Assembly: GCA_910584785.1 (NCBI GenBank)
Contig: CAJUDX010000030.1
Location: forward strand, 1 to 15,370
Origin: an uncultured Lachnospiraceae bacterium
GTDB taxonomy: Bacteria; Bacillota; Clostridia; Lachnospirales; Lachnospiraceae
Direction of reading: 5' to 3'
DNA: 15,370 nucleotides
This document shows, piece by piece, positions 6,668 through 12,695 of the stretch. Numbering within the stretch: the stretch's first letter is position 1; each line of letters begins with the position of its first letter. A program made the translations under genes and the position numbers. The notes under the pieces were generated by a model, which saw only the letters and a list, made by a program, of their open reading frames with translations, had not been told where the DNA came from and searched no databases.

Positions 6668-8029
6668 TTATACAGCTTCTTCACTGAGGATATCCACGTT
6701 TTGGATCATAACGGGTTTTCCGGCTTTCTGGCACAGCTGGATAACGCTGCTGCCGTCGCCGTAATAGGCATCACACAGGGCAATGGCCCGATTTAAGTCT
6801 GCTGAATCATCATAAATTCCCCAGCCTTCATCCTGATAGTTTCTGCGGATTTCCTCGTACTCGGCCTGCAATTGCGGACGCATCGAATGAATGGTTTCTT
6901 CCAGTAACGGATGGGGACGCCACAGCAGCGCCACCTCGTCTTGGTTTTCCTTAAAGATTTGAAATACATCCCGGATTTTTTTCAGGCTTTGTTCTCCCTG
7001 TTGTAAAAATGCGGTCAGTCCTGTATTGTACAGGATAATTTTTTTCCAGCTTCCATCGGGTTTTGCTGTAATGTTCAGCCATTCCCTGGGGATTTCCAGA
7101 TCTTCCTTTCGGGTATTGAGCACCTTATCCACCTTGGGCGAACCCAGGCCCAGAATCCGTTCCTCCCAGATTTTTTTTGTGTGTTTTCCTGCTGCATTGG
7201 TCAAAACATTAATATAAGCCTGCCGCATGGCCTCAGACTGGACGATTACCTTATCGGCATACAGAACGCCGGGGGTGACGCAGAAATGTTCGATTCCCTT
7301 TAAGGCCTCTTCATTTTCCGGGTCGATTTCACCTAACACGAAGTACGGTATGTAGACCAGTTTATCGGTAAATTGTTTTAAATTTTTGGTATAAAAAAAG
7401 GGCTCTATACTGGTTACATAATTACAATCGTCGTAAGGATTGTGAATAAAAATCATGTCTGGATGATGTTCAGCAAAATCAAAATCTTCATAGTTGGTAA
7501 TCGGAACATCCCTGGGATACTGATCCCGTTCGTCGTGTTTTTGCCGGAAGCTTCCGTCGGGATTCTTGTCATAATACGGAATCGGAATAACATAGGCTTC
7601 GCAGTCCGGGTCCTCGTCGGCTGCCCGCCATACGCTTTCCAGGGAATCCCACATCGAAGCCTTATAGGGCAGGAATACCACTTCTGTGCGCACATGGATA
7701 TCATTTCTGATGCTGTTTCCCACTTTTATCAGTGCTTTTGCCAGGCGGTTGTGCACACGGATTTCATTGACCTGGGGAAGCTGCAGAACTTCTTCATAAA
7801 TCTGGTAAACCAGTTCGCAATATTCTTCTAAGAGCGTAACGGTAATAAATCCTTCGCCCTCCACGGATTCAATTTGCTGTCCCAGACTGATTGCATAGCT
7901 TTGACATTGTTCTAAAAGCTCCAGTGCAGAAGCCTTGTTTTTAGCTTTTAGTGTTTTTCGAATCGCTGCATGTGCACGCTGCATAACATCCAGAAATTCC
8001 TCTGCTTTCTTTTTATCTGCTTTTTTCAT
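6668..8029 (-). CDS. CDP-glycerol glycerophosphotransferase-like (GT-B fold) protein
   Basis: A 453-residue protein, first gene of the - strand operon. The C-terminal half has marks of the CDP-glycerol glycerophosphotransferase (TagB/TagF-like) GT-B group: LWRPHPLL at 369-376, then YYGDGSSVIQLC (422-433) and GKPV (437-440), the usual nucleotide-binding region. Residues 1 to about 112 are highly charged and helical (KKADKKKAEEFLD at the start) and are not part of the transferase fold. There is no signal peptide or membrane span. It would transfer glycerol-phosphate or a related group in wall or surface polymer synthesis, but the real donor is not shown. The nearest SD-like sequence (GGAAGGAG, 16 bases upstream of the ATG) is unusually far. 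A later start at residue 16 is possible but has no better site. The promoter is recognisable at 8074-8102. Confidence 0.75.
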   Translation of the reverse strand: MKKADKKKAEEFLDVMQRAHAAIRKTLKAKNKASALELLEQCQSYAISLGQQIESVEGEGFITVTLLEEYCELVYQIYEEVLQLPQVNEIRVHNRLAKALIKVGNSIRNDIHVRTEVVFLPYKASMWDSLESVWRAADEDPDCEAYVIPIPYYDKNPDGSFRQKHDERDQYPRDVPITNYEDFDFAEHHPDMIFIHNPYDDCNYVTSIEPFFYTKNLKQFTDKLVYIPYFVLGEIDPENEEALKGIEHFCVTPGVLYADKVIVQSEAMRQAYINVLTNAAGKHTKKIWEERILGLGSPKVDKVLNTRKEDLEIPREWLNITAKPDGSWKKIILYNTGLTAFLQQGEQSLKKIRDVFQIFKENQDEVALLWRPHPLLEETIHSMRPQLQAEYEEIRRNYQDEGWGIYDDSADLNRAIALCDAYYGDGSSVIQLCQKAGKPVMIQNVDILSEEAV

Positions 8030-8073
8030 CGTTAAATCTGATGTGCTCCTTCCTTATGATGTTGATTGGCTCT

Positions 8074-8102
8074 ATTATACACTATTTTATTTGATTTGAT
8101 AA
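8074..8102 (-). promoter_or_regulatory. Promoter of the five-gene - strand operon
   Basis: On the - strand, TTATCA (+ strand TGATAA, 8097-8102) and a perfect TATAAT (+ strand ATTATA, 8074-8079) are separated by 17 bases. They lie about 45 bases before the start of the glycerophosphotransferase-like gene. The -35 matches four of six consensus bases. No second promoter is obvious in the short gaps further down, so the five genes probably share this one. Confidence 0.6.
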
Positions 8103-8198
8103 TCACTAAAATGATATTCTGTAAGAATTTATTCTGTGGATGTGGGCTGTTCTGTATTTCAGAAATCCATTCCCAATCCAAAAAAGCTGGAAAAAGGC
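8103..8198. other. Intergenic stretch between divergent promoters
   Basis: The 425-base gap between the divergent genes is explained by the two promoters and the riboswitch except for this part. I see no gene in it. Short frames on both strands lack ribosome sites. An inverted repeat AAAAAAGC (8180-8187) / GCTTTTTT (8201-8208) runs into the -35 region of the folT promoter; its role is unknown. Confidence 0.4.
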
Positions 8199-8226
8199 TT
8201 GCTTTTTTCTTTTTTTCCGGTATAAT
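8199..8226 (+). promoter_or_regulatory. Promoter of the folT transcript
   Basis: TTGCTT (8199-8204) and a perfect TATAAT (8221-8226) are 16 bases apart, over a T-rich spacer. Transcription would begin near 8233, about 20 bases before the THF riboswitch. Confidence 0.65.
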
Positions 8227-8251
8227 CATAACCGTAACAATAAAAAATAAA

Positions 8252-8356
8252 TGCAGAGTAGGTTTGTGTGCGTTAAGTGCCGGCTGAACAGGGAGTTGTC
8301 AGCGGGACGAAAAGGGAAGAGATTCTCTTGCGGTACACAGGCCGCATCCCGCTGCA
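8252..8356 (+). promoter_or_regulatory. THF (tetrahydrofolate) riboswitch aptamer
   Basis: This is the folate-sensing leader RNA known upstream of folT in Firmicutes. The invariant segments are present: AGAGTAG at 8255-8261, GCGTTAAGTG at 8270-8279 and GCATCCCGCTGC at 8344-8355. Helices can be drawn by eye: P1 TGCAG (8252-8256) with CTGCA (8352-8356); P2 8262-8269 with 8335-8342 (8 pairs, two G-T); P3 8280-8287 with 8299-8306 (one mismatch); and a distal hairpin AAGAG/CTCTT (8317-8321, 8325-8329). The pseudoknot GGGA (8291-8294, P3 loop) with TCCC (8347-8350) is as in the known structure. It lies 98 bases before folT, which binds folate for uptake, so ligand and gene agree. Confidence 0.9.
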
Positions 8357-8409
8357 ATTTGAGAGATTGGCGGCTGCTTTGCGCTTTGCAGGCAGTATTC
8401 CTGAATTAT

Positions 8410-8444
8410 CTCCTGTTGTGGTAGAATGAGTTCTGCAAAGGAGG
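8410..8444 (+). promoter_or_regulatory. Shine-Dalgarno sequestering hairpin of the riboswitch
   Basis: The ribosome site AAAGGAGG (8437-8444) of folT can pair with an upstream arm: CTCCT (8410-8414) with AGGAG (8439-8443), and, after a bulged G, TTG (8416-8418) with CAA (8436-8438). This 8-pair hairpin hides the ribosome site. The same arm CTCCTGTT (8410-8417) is also complementary to AACAGGGAG in the aptamer P3 loop (8287-8295, one bulged G). The two pairings exclude each other. No T run follows, so control of translation is more likely than of termination. Confidence 0.6.
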
Positions 8445-8454
8445 TAATTTTTTT

Positions 8455-9021
8455 ATGAAGAGATTAGCAACTTTGTACACTCAGTCCTCCCAGGAAATCC
8501 GTCAGCCGAGAACTATTGCGACCTGTGCGATGCTTGCGGCTGTAGCCATTGTCCTTGGGTATTTTTCGATTGAGCTTGGCAGTTCACTGAGAATTGGCTT
8601 TTCCAGTATTCCCAACCGCCTGGTGGACTATTTGTTTGGGCCGGTGGTAGGGGCGTATTTCGGCGGCTTGCTGGATATTATAAAGTATATCATTAAGCCG
8701 ACAGGGACCTTTTTCCCAGGATTTACGTTTAATGCCATGTTAGCCGGTCTGATTTGCGGCAGCATTTTATATGGAAGGAAGCTGACGCTTTGGCGGGTGT
8801 TTTTGGCAAAATTTCTGGTGATAATGATTTGTAATGTTTTCTTTAATACCCTTTGGATTTCGATTCTTTATGGAAAGGCTTTTATGGTACTCCTTCCGGT
8901 GAGACTGTTTAAAAATCTGGTGATGTGGCCGATTGATTCGGTGATTTTATTTATGGTGGGAAGCTTTTTGGAGCGGGCAGGAGCATTCCGTCTGCTCAAG
9001 TTAAAGAAGTCATCCGGCTGA
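8455..9021 (+). CDS. folT: Folate ECF transporter substrate-binding (S) component FolT
   Basis: A 188-residue membrane protein, the substrate-binding unit of an energy-coupling-factor importer. It captures folate outside the cell and works with the shared EcfT/EcfA/EcfA' module, which is not in this window. About six hydrophobic segments are seen (roughly 20-40, 56-75, 90-106, 111-130, 132-150, 155-172). The segment R150-L-F-K153-N154 before the last helix fits an RxxKN element I associate with FolT. The direct evidence for folate is the THF riboswitch in the leader. The ATG at 8455 is 10 bases after AAAGGAGG. The gene is followed after 82 bases by the Mrp-type gene on the same strand, with no terminator seen between them. 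Confidence 0.92.
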   Translation: MKRLATLYTQSSQEIRQPRTIATCAMLAAVAIVLGYFSIELGSSLRIGFSSIPNRLVDYLFGPVVGAYFGGLLDIIKYIIKPTGTFFPGFTFNAMLAGLICGSILYGRKLTLWRVFLAKFLVIMICNVFFNTLWISILYGKAFMVLLPVRLFKNLVMWPIDSVILFMVGSFLERAGAFRLLKLKKSSG

Positions 9022-9053
9022 AACGGATGTCGGGAGAAAATAGGTTCGGAGAA

Positions 9054-9107
9054 ATGATGATGAAACGTCAGAGCGGTAAAAATAGAGAGGAGATTGAGAG
9101 AAGATGA
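9054..9107 (+). CDS. Possible 17-codon leader ORF coupled to the Mrp-type gene
   Basis: Three successive ATG codons (9054, 9057, 9060) open a frame encoding MMMKRQSGKNREEIERR. GGAG at 9048-9051 lies 2, 5 or 8 bases before them. The TGA stop (9105-9107) overlaps the ATG of the next gene (9104-9106) as ATGA, the arrangement seen in translational coupling. The peptide is very basic and matches nothing I know. It may simply be chance in an 82-base gap. Confidence 0.3.
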   Translation: MMMKRQSGKNREEIERR

Positions 9108-9943
9108 GTGAGAATTGTACCCATAATTGTAGTTCCTGCGGGGAGGACTGTCCCAGCAGGACAAAGGAGCAGACCAGTTTTTTAGAGCCGCTTCATCCTG
9201 CCAGTTCCGTAAAGAAGGTGATTGGTATTGTCAGCGGTAAGGGGGGCGTGGGTAAGTCGTTAGTTACCTCCCTTTTAGCTGCTGGTATGAACCGCAGGCA
9301 TAAGAGGACGGCAATTTTAGATGCGGATATTACCGGGCCATCGATTCCCAAGGCGTTTGGATTAGATGATGAGATGGTGGGAATGACCTCAGACGGGGCG
9401 TTGATGATGCCGGTAAGGACGATGAATGGGATTTTGGTGATGTCGGCAAATCTTTTGCTGGAGCATACCACCGATCCGGTGATTTGGAGAGGGCCGGTTA
9501 TCGCTGGGGCAGTGAAGCAGTTCTGGTCGGAAACCCTGTGGAAGGATGTGGACTATATGTTTGTGGATATGCCTCCGGGAACGGGGGATGTGCCGCTGAC
9601 GGTGTTCCAGTCGCTTCCGGTGGACGGGATTATTATTGTGACTTCGCCGCAGGAGCTGGTGTCCATGATAGTGGCAAAGGCAGTGAATATGGCAAAGAAG
9701 ATGGATATTCCGATCCTTGGGGTTGTGGAAAATATGAGTTATCTGGAATGCCCGGACTGCGGTAAGAGGATTTCTGTGTTTGGAGAGAGCCATATCGATC
9801 AGGTCGCCGAGGAGCAGGGAATTAAGGTATTAGCCAAGCTCCCGATTGATCCTAAGATTGCCCAGCTGGTGGATGCAGGGAAGATTGAATATCTGGAGGA
9901 AGGCTGGCTGGATGATGCAGTTTCAGCGGTAGAAGAGATTTAG
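9104..9943 (+). CDS. Mrp/NBP35-type iron-sulfur carrier ATPase
   Basis: A 279-residue P-loop ATPase of the Mrp/NBP35 (ApbC) group, a cytoplasmic scaffold or carrier for [4Fe-4S] clusters. The deviant Walker A is SGKGGVGKS (44-52). DADITGPS follows at 73-80 and the Walker-B-like VDMPPGTGD at 154-162. The cluster-binding pair is C216-P-D-C219, which bridges a dimer in this family. An extra N-terminal group C5-x3-C9-x2-C12-x3-C16 suggests a second cluster, comparable to the four-Cys N-terminus of eukaryotic NBP35 but with tighter spacing. Ribosome site GAGAGGAG (9085-9092) lies 11 bases before the ATG. The gene follows folT and is 10 bases from the alarmone synthetase gene, so the three are probably co-transcribed. 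Confidence 0.9.
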   Translation: MSENCTHNCSSCGEDCPSRTKEQTSFLEPLHPASSVKKVIGIVSGKGGVGKSLVTSLLAAGMNRRHKRTAILDADITGPSIPKAFGLDDEMVGMTSDGALMMPVRTMNGILVMSANLLLEHTTDPVIWRGPVIAGAVKQFWSETLWKDVDYMFVDMPPGTGDVPLTVFQSLPVDGIIIVTSPQELVSMIVAKAVNMAKKMDIPILGVVENMSYLECPDCGKRISVFGESHIDQVAEEQGIKVLAKLPIDPKIAQLVDAGKIEYLEEGWLDDAVSAVEEI

Positions 9944-9953
9944 GGGAATAGCG

Positions 9954-10670
9954 ATGAATGTGAGCATGACCTCGAATAACAGTTATAATGAATTTACGAG
10001 ATCGCTTTTAGGCAATCCAGATATGGCAGTGGTGCCGGAGAGCCTGGTTCATGTGGGGCGGCAGTTTCAGCAGATTATGATGATGTATACCTGCGCCATC
10101 CGTGAGGTAAAGACGAAGCTGGAGGTGCTTAACGATGAGCTTTCGGTGAGAAACCAGAGAAATCCCATCGAGATGATTAAGTTCAGGGTAAAAAAGCCGG
10201 ACAGCATTATCGAAAAGCTTCACCGGCGCGGTCTGCCTATTTCGCTGGAATCCGTGGTAAATAATCTGGATGACGTGGCGGGAATCCGGGTAATCTGTTC
10301 CTTTATCGATGATATTTACGAGGTGGCGGATATGCTGATTCGCCAGGATGATATTCATGTGATTGCCATAAAGGATTATTTAAAACATCCCAAAAGCAAT
10401 GGATACCGAAGCTACCATATGATTATTGAGGTGCCGGTTTTCTTTTCGGACAGAAAGAAGCCGATGCGTGTGGAAGTCCAGATTCGGACGATTGCCATGG
10501 ATTTCTGGGCCAGTCTGGATCATCAGCTGAAATATAAGAAGGAGCTGGTGGACGGAACCGATATCAGTATGGAGTTAAAGCGATGTGCCGATGTAATTGC
10601 ACAGACCGATGAAAAGATGCTGGATATCAGAAAGAGGATTGAGGCGCAGGGTGTTACAGTGAAGGATTAA
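9954..10670 (+). CDS. Small alarmone synthetase (RelA/SpoT-type, synthetase only)
   Basis: A 238-residue GTP pyrophosphokinase that transfers pyrophosphate from ATP to GDP or GTP, making (p)ppGpp. It holds only the synthetase domain, with no HD hydrolase, TGS or ACT parts, so it belongs to the small alarmone synthetases (RelQ/YjbM or RelP type). Motifs in order: KFRVKKPDSIIEKL (76-89), LDDVAGIRV (105-113, metal-binding D107), KDYLKHPKSNGYRSYH (140-155), VEVQIRT (173-179, catalytic E174) and DFWASLDHQLKYK (183-195). An N-terminal tail of about 30 residues and a helical C-terminus (200-238) flank the core; the latter drives tetramer formation in relatives. AGGGG (9942-9946) overlaps the preceding stop. 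It is the last gene before a convergent acetyltransferase gene. Confidence 0.92.
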   Translation: MNVSMTSNNSYNEFTRSLLGNPDMAVVPESLVHVGRQFQQIMMMYTCAIREVKTKLEVLNDELSVRNQRNPIEMIKFRVKKPDSIIEKLHRRGLPISLESVVNNLDDVAGIRVICSFIDDIYEVADMLIRQDDIHVIAIKDYLKHPKSNGYRSYHMIIEVPVFFSDRKKPMRVEVQIRTIAMDFWASLDHQLKYKKELVDGTDISMELKRCADVIAQTDEKMLDIRKRIEAQGVTVKD

Positions 10671-10701
10671 GCTGGCGCTGCGCCTGGATTTGCTGGAATA
10701 A

Positions 10702-11451
10702 CTAATATAAATAATACGACAGGGTTTCCGTGATGTGAAATCCTGTTTTTTTGTAGAGATTAACCGCAGCTGGATTGTCCGAGGAAACATGTAAAAATAA
10801 ACGGGAAGGCTGGGGCAGGGTTTGGAGGACAGCCTGGATGAGTTTTGTGCCCCAGCCCTGATTTCGGTATTTTTCCACCATTTCCACATGATAGAGATAG
10901 AACTCTGCAGGACGGTGGGCAAGGATGCGGCAGCTTCCAAGCAGGATGGGCGGCGAGGCGGAAAGTGCAGAAAAAAGCCATCCTTTTTTACCATCGTATT
11001 CTTCGACGATTTCTTCTTGTGTAAGGATAAAGGAAGGCGGCGGGAAGGAAGCCGCACCGATATTTCGTTCCATCTGATACTCCGTGCGCCAGTGCTCCAT
11101 TTCAAGGCTTGAAAAGGCAGCAAGGGCATCCGGGCTTTGGTGATCCAGAAGAAAGACAAGTTCTGTATCGGCAGGTGTTTGTTTGCAGAGTTCACCGATA
11201 AGATCCCGGCAGAGCCCTTTTCTTCGCCAGTCCGGGTGGGTAAAGACATAGCATTCCCATACATCCTCCTGTACCTGACAGACAATAAGGCAGGAAAGAA
11301 TCATCGTACCTTCGCAGGTAAAAAGGAAGTTATCTGCGTCGTCAGGGAAACCTAAACGGAGAGGTTCGCAGGCCTGACAGGTGTTAATCAGGTCATGGAA
11401 AGCCCGGACTTGTGTTGGGGTGAGCCTGGTTTGGCAGTAAGTTTTTTTCAT
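10702..11451 (-). CDS. Tandem GNAT N-acetyltransferase
   Basis: A 249-residue acetyl-CoA-dependent N-acetyltransferase with two GNAT repeats. The first has its acetyl-CoA loop at R76-R-K-G-L-C81, following CYVFTHPDW. The second has VEMVEKYRNQGWGT (189-202), with the RxxGxG/A-type loop at 197-201, and the typical ending DNPAAVNLYKKTGF (225-238). The C-terminal repeat fits the consensus better; the first has Cys where Gly or Ala is usual, so it may be structural only. Substrate is unknown. AAGGAG (CTCCTT on the + strand, 11459-11464) lies 7 bases before the ATG. It is transcribed alone, divergent from lrgA and convergent with the alarmone synthetase gene. I see no clear terminator in the 31-base gap at its 3' end. 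Confidence 0.85.
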   Translation of the reverse strand: MKKTYCQTRLTPTQVRAFHDLINTCQACEPLRLGFPDDADNFLFTCEGTMILSCLIVCQVQEDVWECYVFTHPDWRRKGLCRDLIGELCKQTPADTELVFLLDHQSPDALAAFSSLEMEHWRTEYQMERNIGAASFPPPSFILTQEEIVEEYDGKKGWLFSALSASPPILLGSCRILAHRPAEFYLYHVEMVEKYRNQGWGTKLIQAVLQTLPQPSRLFLHVSSDNPAAVNLYKKTGFHITETLSYYLY

Positions 11452-11532
11452 GTAATCGCTCCTTACTATGACGTTAAGTTATGGGATTAATTCTGTCCAT
11501 AGGCTTTACCATACCATAGCGGAAAAAGAAAA

Positions 11533-11561
11533 GCAAGAAAGTTGCTCTGTATTTTTCTTGC
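11533..11561. repeat. Inverted repeat in the divergent promoter region before lrgA
   Basis: GCAAGAAA (11533-11540) and TTTCTTGC (11554-11561) form a perfect 8-base inverted repeat with a 13-base loop. The right arm overlaps the -35 of the lrgA promoter. Read on the - strand, the hairpin is followed by TTTTCTTTTT (11532-11523), the look of an intrinsic terminator, which would stop transcripts heading toward the acetyltransferase gene. It could be an operator, an attenuator or an insulator. Confidence 0.4.
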
Positions 11562-11586
11562 CCTCCTTAAAAAGCCGTGCTAGAAT
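11558..11586 (+). promoter_or_regulatory. Promoter of lrgA-lrgB-pepF
   Basis: TTGCCC (11558-11563) and TAGAAT (11581-11586) are 17 bases apart, about 31 bases before the lrgA ATG. This leaves a short leader holding only the ribosome site. Confidence 0.6.
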
Positions 11587-11617
11587 AAACAGTAATTGTA
11601 TAAATGGAGGAGAAAAA

Positions 11618-11974
11618 ATGAAATTTGCAAAAGAACTTACATTGATTTTGGGCATTAGTCTTTTGGGGGAAATGCTGAATAAACTTTTGCCCCTGCCTGT
11701 TCCAGCCGGGGTATACGGCCTGTTTCTTATGCTGGCTTTGCTCTGCACAGGGATATTGCATCTGGAGGATGTGGAAGGGTGCGGAAATTTTTTGCTGGAC
11801 AATATGTCGCCCATGTTTATTCCTGCCGGTGTCGGCATTATCCGCTACAGGGAAGAGCTTATGCAGGTAGGTATTCCTTATTTGGTGATTAATGTTTTTT
11901 CTACGGTGATTGTGTTTGTGATTACTGGCTGGGTGGCGCAGTGGATGATGAAAAGAGGAGGGGAAAAAGGATGA
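11618..11974 (+). CDS. lrgA: CidA/LrgA family membrane protein
   Basis: A 118-residue membrane protein of the CidA/LrgA family, holin-like proteins linked to control of autolysis and, in some bacteria, to pyruvate transport together with LrgB. About four hydrophobic segments are seen. Family segments are LPLPVPAGVYGLFLM (24-38) and FIPAGVGII (67-75). I start at 11618 because GGAGGAG (11606-11612) is 5 bases upstream. A longer frame from 11468 would run through the promoter and has no family similarity. The stop overlaps the lrgB start as ATGA. Choosing between the names LrgA and CidA is not possible from sequence alone. Confidence 0.88.
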   Translation: MKFAKELTLILGISLLGEMLNKLLPLPVPAGVYGLFLMLALLCTGILHLEDVEGCGNFLLDNMSPMFIPAGVGIIRYREELMQVGIPYLVINVFSTVIVFVITGWVAQWMMKRGGEKG

Positions 11975-12663
11975 AGGAGATAGTGGGAGGAAGCATCTAT
12001 TTTGGATTTTTTCTTACCATAGGGGCATACTATATTGGTCTGCGGGTGAAAGAGCGTTTAAACTTGGGGATTTTTAATCCTTTGCTGATAGCGATTCTTT
12101 TGGTGATGGGTGTGCTGGTCGTTACCGGGATTGGTTACGAAGATTATCAGCAGGGCGGAAGGTTTGTCAGTGATTTGCTGACTCCGGCCACAGTTTGTCT
12201 GGCAATTCCGTTGTATAAGCAGCTGCACTTGTTAAAAAAGCATGGTCTGGCAGTGGCAGTGGGGATTACCAGCGGGGTGATGACCAGCGCTGTGTGTATT
12301 TTTGTTTTTTGCAAACTGTTTCGTCTGGGACATGAGCATTATGTGACATTGCTGCCAAAGTCCATCACCACGGCGATTGGCATGGGGGTAAGTGAGGAGG
12401 CGGGAGGCATTGTCACATTGACCGTAATCTCCATTGTGATTACAGGGATTGTGGGAAATATGTGTGCAGAAATGCTTTGCCGTCTGGCAAAGATTATTCA
12501 TCCGGTGGCGAAGGGGCTGGCGATAGGCACCAGCGCCCATGCCTTAGGAACGGCGAAGGCGTTAGAACTCGGCGAGATTGAGGGGGCGATGAGCAGCTTA
12601 TCCATTGCTGTGGCGGGCTTAATGACGGTGATTGTCGTTCCCCTGGTGTCAGGGTTGATTTGA
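11971..12663 (+). CDS. lrgB: LrgB/CidB family membrane protein
   Basis: A 230-residue, highly hydrophobic protein with the usual length of the LrgB/CidB family, the partner of LrgA/CidA in the inner membrane. Family segments are DLLTPATVCLAIPLYKQ (about 68-84), LPKSITTAIGMGVSEEAGG (about 128-146), and GTSAHALGTAKALELGE followed by GAMSSL near residues 188-211. The start at 11971 forms an ATGA overlap with lrgA and has GAGGAGGGG (11956-11964) before it. The frame extends ten codons further upstream but those lack a site. pepF starts 32 bases after the stop, with no terminator between. Confidence 0.9.
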   Translation: MKEIVGGSIYFGFFLTIGAYYIGLRVKERLNLGIFNPLLIAILLVMGVLVVTGIGYEDYQQGGRFVSDLLTPATVCLAIPLYKQLHLLKKHGLAVAVGITSGVMTSAVCIFVFCKLFRLGHEHYVTLLPKSITTAIGMGVSEEAGGIVTLTVISIVITGIVGNMCAEMLCRLAKIIHPVAKGLAIGTSAHALGTAKALELGEIEGAMSSLSIAVAGLMTVIVVPLVSGLI

Positions 12664-12695
12664 ATATAAAGTGGTTGAAAAAAGGAGAAAAAAGG

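Noticed and set aside
8032..8287. Short reading frames on both strands between the divergent operons
   Set aside because: They have no ribosome sites and run through two promoters and the riboswitch aptamer.
8366..8394. GC-rich hairpin (CTGC...GCAG) between aptamer and folT as a terminator
   Set aside because: No T run follows; the region more likely forms a spacer fold in the expression platform.
9389..9793. His-rich 134-codon - strand frame opposite the Mrp-type gene
   Set aside because: It is the antisense shadow of a well-conserved ATPase; the His content arises from the complement of its codons.
10674..10684. Small palindrome GGCG-CTG-CGCC between the convergent synthetase and acetyltransferase genes
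   Set aside because: The stem is only four pairs and no T run follows on either strand, so it does not support a terminator.
10575..11285. Long - strand frame of 236 codons overlapping the acetyltransferase gene
   Set aside because: It is a shadow of the acetyltransferase in another frame, rich in Ser/Arg/Pro, with no recognisable domain; it also overlaps the alarmone synthetase end.
11468..11617. N-terminal extension of lrgA by 50 codons
   Set aside because: It crosses the promoter, has no family similarity, and a strong ribosome site precedes the ATG at 11618.
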